The translations under genes and the position numbers were made by a program. Below the pieces are notes generated by a model. The model ran no database searches and was not told the DNA's origin. It saw only the letters and a program-made list of their open reading frames with translations. Positions 54,440-64,000 of a stretch of DNA of 64,000 nt are shown here, one piece after another. Each line of letters starts with the position of its first letter. The stretch's first letter is position 1. This stretch comes from Megascapheus bottae. Its lineage: Eukaryota > Chordata > Mammalia > Rodentia > Geomyidae. Location of the stretch: NCBI GenBank assembly GCA_024803745.1, contig JANJXV010000037.1, positions 8,891,501-8,955,500 on the forward strand, in the 5' to 3' direction.

Positions 54440-54615
54440 CATACGTTGACTATTTTGAATATTTTTGTGAATAAAGCTTTATTAGAACACAATGTTAATT
54501 GTCTTCTGCTATATTCAGGCTACAGTGGAAGGGTGAAGAAATTGAGACAAGCTATTTGGCCTCTACTGTCTAAATATTATTTGGTTCTTTACAGAATGTT
54601 TTCTAATCCCTACAG
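54440..54615 (-). mobile_element. hAT-Charlie-like DNA transposon relic
   Basis: gaataaagctttattagaac, then tctactgtctaaatattatt and tggttctttacagaatgttt resemble the reverse of a nonautonomous hAT-Charlie element (MER family); exact name not recalled. Confidence 0.5.
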
Positions 54616-54790
54616 ATACATAGTATGTAAGTAGGAGAGCATTATTTGTAATTATTAAAGTTAAAATGATCGTCTGGGGGGGGCAGTCAGAAAGAGAAGA
54701 GTGGCTAGTTAAAGAGATTAGAAGAATACAGTGAGGAAATCATTATAGTGGAGAGAAGGTGAAGGGCCATTTTGGCTGGAAGGAAAATAG

Positions 54791-54952
<162 letters not shown>

Positions 54953-55104
54953 TAACTCTATAATTTTATTTGAAATGGGAAGGAATTCTTCTCTAAGAAC
55001 TTAATTTTCTTGAGTACTGTCGGTTCAAACTCTAAAGAAATGGGTAGAAAAATAGGTAGAATTAAAGGATATTATATGAGGCAAGGTAAGCCAAGGTTAA
55101 AAAG

Positions 55105-55315
55105 CCAATACTGCCAGGCATCAGTGGATCACATCTAGCTACTCAGGAGGCTAAGATCTGAGGATCACAGTTCAAGGTGTCTAGGCACAACAATTAACCA
55201 CAACAACAAAGTTGGAAGTGGAGTTGTGGCTCAAGAGGTAGAGTACTAGCCTTGTGCACAAAAGTTCAAGGACAGTGCCCAGCCCCTGAGTTCAAGCCCC
55301 AGGAAACACCCACGC
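55105..55315 (+). repeat. Composite B1/ID SINE
   Basis: ctgccaggcatcagtggatc...actcaggaggctaagatctg...caagccccagg; partly deleted in the middle. Confidence 0.82.
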
Positions 55316-55828
55316 ACCCAAGCCAGATAACATGTTTTCGGTTGTTTGTGGAAGCTAGAAGTAAAAGACACATATTCATGGGCATGGGTATACATCTTTA
55401 CAGCTATATACATATATAGATACATCCAATGTATACATATACCTAGAATCTGATTCTCACCATAGGGACTGTTTAGAGGATAAGGAAGAGAGGAGAGGAA
55501 AAACATGGAGGGTGAGTAACTTCAAACATTACAATTATGTCCGAAGCTAGCGTATAGAATCTCGGTGAAAGCTGTTGATTACTAGAGTGGCAGGGACAGG
55601 GACAAAGAGCAATAGAGAAGGTTAGTCTGATTAAAATATATTAAGTGCACATCCAAAATACCATGGTGAGACCCTTTGGTACACCCAACAAAATGAATGA
55701 TAGGAAAGTAAAAGCCTCTTTCAAGCTGGCAGGAAAGTACCCTAGAAGTGGGAGAGGGGTTAATGTACAGGATGAATGTAGATTAATATGATCGAAGTTT
55801 GCATGTCTGAAAATAGAACAATGAAAGC

Positions 55829-56028
55829 TTAGCTACTAGAAGGCTAAGATCTGAGGATCACGGTTCAAAGCCAGCCCGGGCACTAAAGACCATAAGACTC
55901 TTATATCTGATAACCACTAGAAAACTTGAAATGGCACTGTTGCTCAAAGGGTGAGGTGAAGAGCTCAGGGACAGTGCCCAGGTCCAGAGTTCAAAACCCA
56001 CAACTGACAAAAAAAAAGAAAAGAAAAA
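55829..56028 (+). repeat. Composite B1/ID SINE, 5' truncated
   Basis: cttagctactagaaggctaa...aagccagcccgggcac...A-rich tail. Confidence 0.84.
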
Positions 56029-56187
56029 AGAACCATGAAATTCATTTTAATTGTTTTAAGAAAGAGATAAGAGACATTGATGAGGGGTTAAATTTGATCA
56101 AGATGCAGTTATTGTATATATATGAAAATATCACAATGAAACATCTTATGCAACTAATATCTGCTGATAAAAAAAATGATAAAATAG

Positions 56188-56310
56188 CCCAGTGTGGTGG
56201 CTCATGGCCTGTAATCCTAGCTACTCAGGAGATCCAGAGGATCAAGGTTCAAAGACAGCCTAGACAGAAAAATTTATGAGACTCCCATCTCCAAATAACA
56301 ATCAAAAAGT
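56188..56310 (+). repeat. Composite SINE head
   Basis: gcccagtgtggtggctcatg...gctactcaggagatcc...ctccaaataacaatcaaaaag. Confidence 0.78.
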
Positions 56311-56315
56311 CAAGT

Positions 56316-56519
56316 TGGGGGCTAGGAATTTTGCCTAGTGGTAGAGTGCTTGCCTAACATGCACAAAGGCCCAGGTTTGATTCCTCAGAACCATATACAC
56401 AGAAAAAAGCTAGAAATGGTGCTGTGGCTCAAGTGGTAGAGCACTAGCCTTGAGAAAGCCCAAACACAGTCCTCAGGCCCTAACTTCAATCCCCAGGACA
56501 GGCAAAAAAAAAAAAAAAT
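56316..56519 (+). repeat. ID-dimer SINE
   Basis: gggggctaggaattttgcct...gcttgcctaacatgcac...caggacaggc plus A15. Confidence 0.9.
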
Positions 56520-56520
56520 A

Positions 56521-56592
56521 ATGGAAACATGGCTCAAGGTAGAGTACCTCCTGAGTAAGCATGAGGCCCTGAGTTCAAACCCCTATACCTTT
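56521..56592 (+). repeat. ID-like monomer
   Basis: ggaaacatggctcaaggtag...gaggccctgagttcaaaccc. Confidence 0.6.
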
Positions 56593-57644
56593 AAAAATAC
56601 CCATACCCTCTGATAAGTAACTGAGAATTTGATTCTCTGTGTCTAAGATCCCTCAATATAAAACTTCCATTTGTTGCATTCCTATTCTGTGCCAGGCAAC
56701 ATGGCAGAGTGAATTTCTAGCATGTGCTTTAATCCCTTTGGAAGCATTGCAACTTGTGTCAAGGAAACAAGCTAAGAGTCAGGAATTTGCCTAATCATAG
56801 ATCTCATAGGAAACTTCATTTCACAGCCCTTACTCTTTCCAAGGCATCCACAGAAAATCTACCACAGATATTCAGGCCACAGTACATTTCTTTCTTTTTC
56901 ACTTTGTGATCACTAATACAGATATTAGATTAGCTTCAATTAAATGTAAATGTACTCTGCAGTTTAGAATAAATGAGATAAATTTTGTACTTCACAAAGA
57001 ATAGGACAGACCTCCCAGAGAGTGCTGGACTTGCTATCAAGTTCTTTGCTCTTGAACTTGATAACCTATATTCAAAACTCTGATGAGAAAATTACAGGTC
57101 AGAAATTTCCCTACAAAATTGACATAAGTAATATTTATTGGTGGTTAGATGAATGGCTTTTTTTTGTTGTTCATTTCAACTGTTTACTTATGTTATACTG
57201 AGTAATAGAGATTTAAATTTTAGTTTAAAAATTGAGGGATGGGCACATTCTAAGCATGTCTTCCTAAACACAAAAGAGTATATATTTCTGAACACTCCCA
57301 ATATTATAATGTAGTTGTCGTCACCTCTCCAGATGAGAAAACTGAAGTTCAAATGTTGTGACTTGGGCAAAGTCATATCTACTGATACTAACTCAATGAG
57401 AAAATAGTAAGCATTATTCTTGACTATAATGTTAGAGTACTTATTATCAACAAATACTGTTAAAAAGTTTCCTTTTATGCAGTGTAAAATATTAGTTCCT
57501 CTTCTCAGGAGCATCTCTAGGAATATAAAAAATGAGTAATTGTTGTTTTAGAAAATGGTGAATGACCCATGTTGTAGTATGTTATTATTCCCGATAGAGT
57601 GATCTCAGTATGGAAAATGAAATGAAAAAAGAACTGAGTTAGAG

Positions 57645-57874
57645 GCAGGTGCTGGTCACACCTATAATCCTAGCTACTCAGGAGGCTGAGATTTGAAGAT
57701 CACTGTTCAAAGCCAGTCCAGGCAGGAACAGCCTATTGGACTCTTATCTCCAGTTAACTACCAGAAAATGGATAGTGGCACTGTGGATTAAAGTGGTGGC
57801 GTACTAGCCTTGAGCAAAAAGAGCTCAGGGACAGGGCCACGGAGTCCTGAGTTCAAGCCCCACAACCAATCCAA
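57645..57874 (+). repeat. Composite B1/ID SINE
   Basis: ggcaggtgctggtcacacc...aggaggctgagatttgaag...aagccccacaaccaatcc. Confidence 0.87.
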
Positions 57875-57940
<66 letters not shown>

Positions 57941-57960
57941 AAGAAGAAGAAGAAGAAGAA
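57875..57960 (+). repeat. (AAT)12(AAG)~17 compound microsatellite
   Basis: 36 nt of AAT passing directly into 50 nt of AAG, at the 3' end of the preceding SINE. Confidence 0.98.
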
Positions 57961-58879
57961 TAATTTAAGTAGAGTAGAATGGTCTGGGGAGTGGAATTCA
58001 GTAATTCAAAGTGACTCAAATGTCTGCTATGTAGATATAGTTACTGTCTTCCTGGACCATGTGTCTGATGAGAAAGAGGTAAATAATAGCAGATTGCTGA
58101 GTGCTTTGATAAAGTTGTACTAGAAAGCTATGTGAGTACTAGGATGGGGCATCCAAATGAGTGGAGAAAGGGCTGGTATAAAATAAGTTTTAAAAAATTA
58201 AGTAAAGAGATAAGTGTTCTTGATTTTAGGATTGGTATCAGCCCTACGAGATATGAAGTATAAGATAATACTGTACAGTTCCACAACTGCAAGTAGATGA
58301 GTATAGCTGAGTAAAGACATTATTGAAGGGATTGGGAAATCCAGAAATGTGAGGGTTACAATCCTATGTAACTTTTAGGAAGGTTGCTTTGGCAGTGGTT
58401 TTTAGGCTGGATCACTGGGCAGGAAAAAGACTAGGCAGAAAGTTGGATTTTATTATTGTTTTGAACTAGATGAGGTAATCAGAACCTAAAAGGGAATACA
58501 GATGAAAAGGAAGGGACAGGATAAGAAAGAATACAGAATTGTGGGATAAAAGAGATTTCCTGAGTATAAAGTTTTCTCCCTCCCTACTTTCCCTCTCCCT
58601 CCCTTCCCCCTGAAAAGCACTACCATTTGCTAGTAAAACTTGCCAAAATGGATTCTCCCTCTATGGTGTCTAGTGGATATGAGTAAGAAATGGCAGGGTT
58701 AAATCTTACATATACCTTGTCAGTAGATGCCATCTTTTTACTATGTCAGGTGAAAAATAAACATTTATAAATGAAATGAAAGAAAATAAACTATTATAGT
58801 TTTAGAATGTTATACAATAAAGGAAAGGCAGATGTTGGTAGTAAGTCAGGGACATTGGGTAAGGAATATTAAGGGGTGT

Positions 58880-59121
58880 TTTGTTTTGGTACTGATCCCA
58901 GTGCTTATACTCAACCTGGATGCTGTCCCTGAGCCTTTGTGCTCAAGGCTGGTGGGCTACCACTTGAACCACAGCTCCACTTCCAGCTTTTATATTTTTT
59001 AGGAGGGGGATTGGAGTGGGGGAGTGCTAGGTAATTGTAGATACGAATCTCACTGACTTTCCTCAGATCTGAGCCTTCAGAGTAGCTTGCATTATAGGCA
59101 TGAGCTACCGGCACCTGGCTG
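58880..59121 (-). repeat. Composite B1/ID SINE
   Basis: ttttggtactgatcccagtg...ccacttgaaccacagctcc...aggcatgagctaccggcacc. Confidence 0.83.
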
Positions 59122-59155
59122 TTTTTGTTGTTGCACTTTTAAGATGGGAGAGCAT

Positions 59156-59225
59156 TAGCTGAGCACTTGTGGCTCATAACTGTAATCCTTCCTACTCAGA
59201 AGGCTGACACCTCAGCTGACACCTA
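59156..59225 (+). repeat. Composite SINE, 3' truncated
   Basis: tagctgagcacttgtggctc...cctactcagaaggctgacac. Confidence 0.72.
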
Positions 59226-60058
59226 AGCCTTTCTACTCTCTGTAGCTAAGAGCCCTTAATACTCCATTTTTAATTGGCATCAGAACTTAGGCAAGTAATT
59301 TGATAAATGCCTGAAGTTTTTCTCAGTGAAGAAAAGTAGGACCTCACTTCTCTTCACTGGAAGAGCAAGTGATAGGATAATTGGGAGAGTGGTAGCTACC
59401 AAGAGGGTGAGAGAGAGTGGTGTGGAGCACACAGAAAGTGATTGCTAAGTAGCTCGAAGCCCCAGCTATTAAGCTATACCATTGCAAATTCAAAGACCAT
59501 TAATGTGTCAGCCCAGGAGTATGAATAGGGAAACGGGACGGCCAACTGAGCCAGAATGGAAGGAGCAGGAAGCGAGAGCAGTAGGGGTAGCAGTAGTGAC
59601 AGTAGGAGTCATAGTAATGGAGAGACTGTGAGATTAACATCGGGCAGAGAACAGAGTAGATGATCGGGAGACTGGAAATAGAGTCCCTGAGAAGGTCAAA
59701 GTCTTAGAGATTAGAAAGTTTGAGAGTTTGGAAGGACAGGATGTGTTTGTTAGGGGTTGGAATGTGATAGTTTAAGAATCAGCAGGTCAAGGCAAAGGCA
59801 GCTTTGAGGATGGAGTCATGGGACTGGGGAACTAAAATAGAGTGGGGCGAGTGTCTTTGATGTATATAGATAGAGAAGACCAAAGACTTCCTGTGTGACA
59901 GAGGCAGGGATTCTGATGTGGGATGTTGAACGTGTAATGGTCTGTTCCATACAAATGTCTGTTGTGCTGGACTCAGGAGCTTGGGTTTATGTACATAGGC
60001 AGAATGGTTTTCACTAACCCCTCTTGGGAAGATTATCTAGCATAGGCTTGTAGGATAG

Positions 60059-60229
<171 letters not shown>

Positions 60230-60454
60230 TGAGAGCTGGCTCTTCTACACAACTGTACCTCAGCCTTAACTCCTCCCTGCTTAAGTAGGTCTTATTGTCA
60301 ACTTGTAAATGCTAGTTCTGGAGAAGCTACTATTTCTCTGGTAGTCAGGTTTATGTTCCATTATCTCACGAGTCCTGCAATCTTTTCATAGTGGTCCTTG
60401 GACCAGAGGGTAGAGGGCTAGCAAGTCACAGTCAGCCAGGCTGGAGTGAGCTGA

Positions 60455-60757
<303 letters not shown>

Positions 60758-60785
60758 TAACGGAACTGCTTGTCTTCCTCACTAG

Positions 60786-61094
<309 letters not shown>

Positions 61095-61097
61095 TAA

Positions 61098-62173
<1,076 letters not shown>

Positions 62174-62209
62174 TAGATTGCAACAATATTTGTTTTTCTC
62201 TTTATATTT

Positions 62210-64000
<1,791 letters not shown>

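Overview
The window is one large piece of a mammalian protein-coding gene, the RhoA-effector formin DIAPH1 (mDia1), read on the + strand. Twenty-five consecutive coding exons (human exons 2 to 26) can be placed base by base. Their phases agree at every junction and together they give 3,400 coding nt (1,133 codons plus one base) with no frameshift or stop. Exon 1 with the promoter lies upstream, and the last two exons (DAD autoinhibitory segment, stop codon, 3'UTR) lie downstream. I see no second complete gene.

Organism: the intergenic and intronic fill is dominated by two rodent SINE types: a tRNA-like ID dimer and a composite with a 7SL/B1-like head joined to the ID-like dimer. From memory these match the SINEs of geomyoid rodents (pocket mice, kangaroo rats, pocket gophers), so I suggest Heteromyidae/Geomyidae. 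Ordinary B1 monomers, L1 pieces, one MLT1-like LTR and one hAT-like relic complete the repeat content.

Layout: 1-9,027 is the end of intron 1. Exons 2-12 (9,028-18,513) encode the Rho-binding and DID (GBD/FH3) armadillo region. Exons 13-15 (19,251-21,229) encode the dimerisation segment and coiled coil. Exon 16 (22,131-22,790) encodes the end of the coiled coil, the proline-rich FH1 domain and the start of FH2. Exons 17-26 (23,763-63,068) encode FH2 and the basic/acidic helix after it. A 30.3-kb intron 18 (24,576-54,848) lies within the FH2 coding region.

Points of interest: two U12-type AT-AC introns (11 and 24) and a GC-AG intron (9); a 9-nt constitutive micro-exon (18); a possible additional in-frame 24-nt cassette micro-exon at 29,448-29,471; and an orphan exon-like open stretch with splice sites at 38,832-39,036 that I cannot assign. 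Intron 18 also holds CTCF-like motifs inside an unusually SINE-poor block of about 8 kb. In mammals DIAPH1 lies tail-to-tail next to the protocadherin-gamma cluster, so these motifs may belong to that locus's long-range control; this is inference.

All exon borders come from splice signals, phase bookkeeping and remembered human DIAPH1 protein. Repeat borders are approximate (about 5-20 nt).
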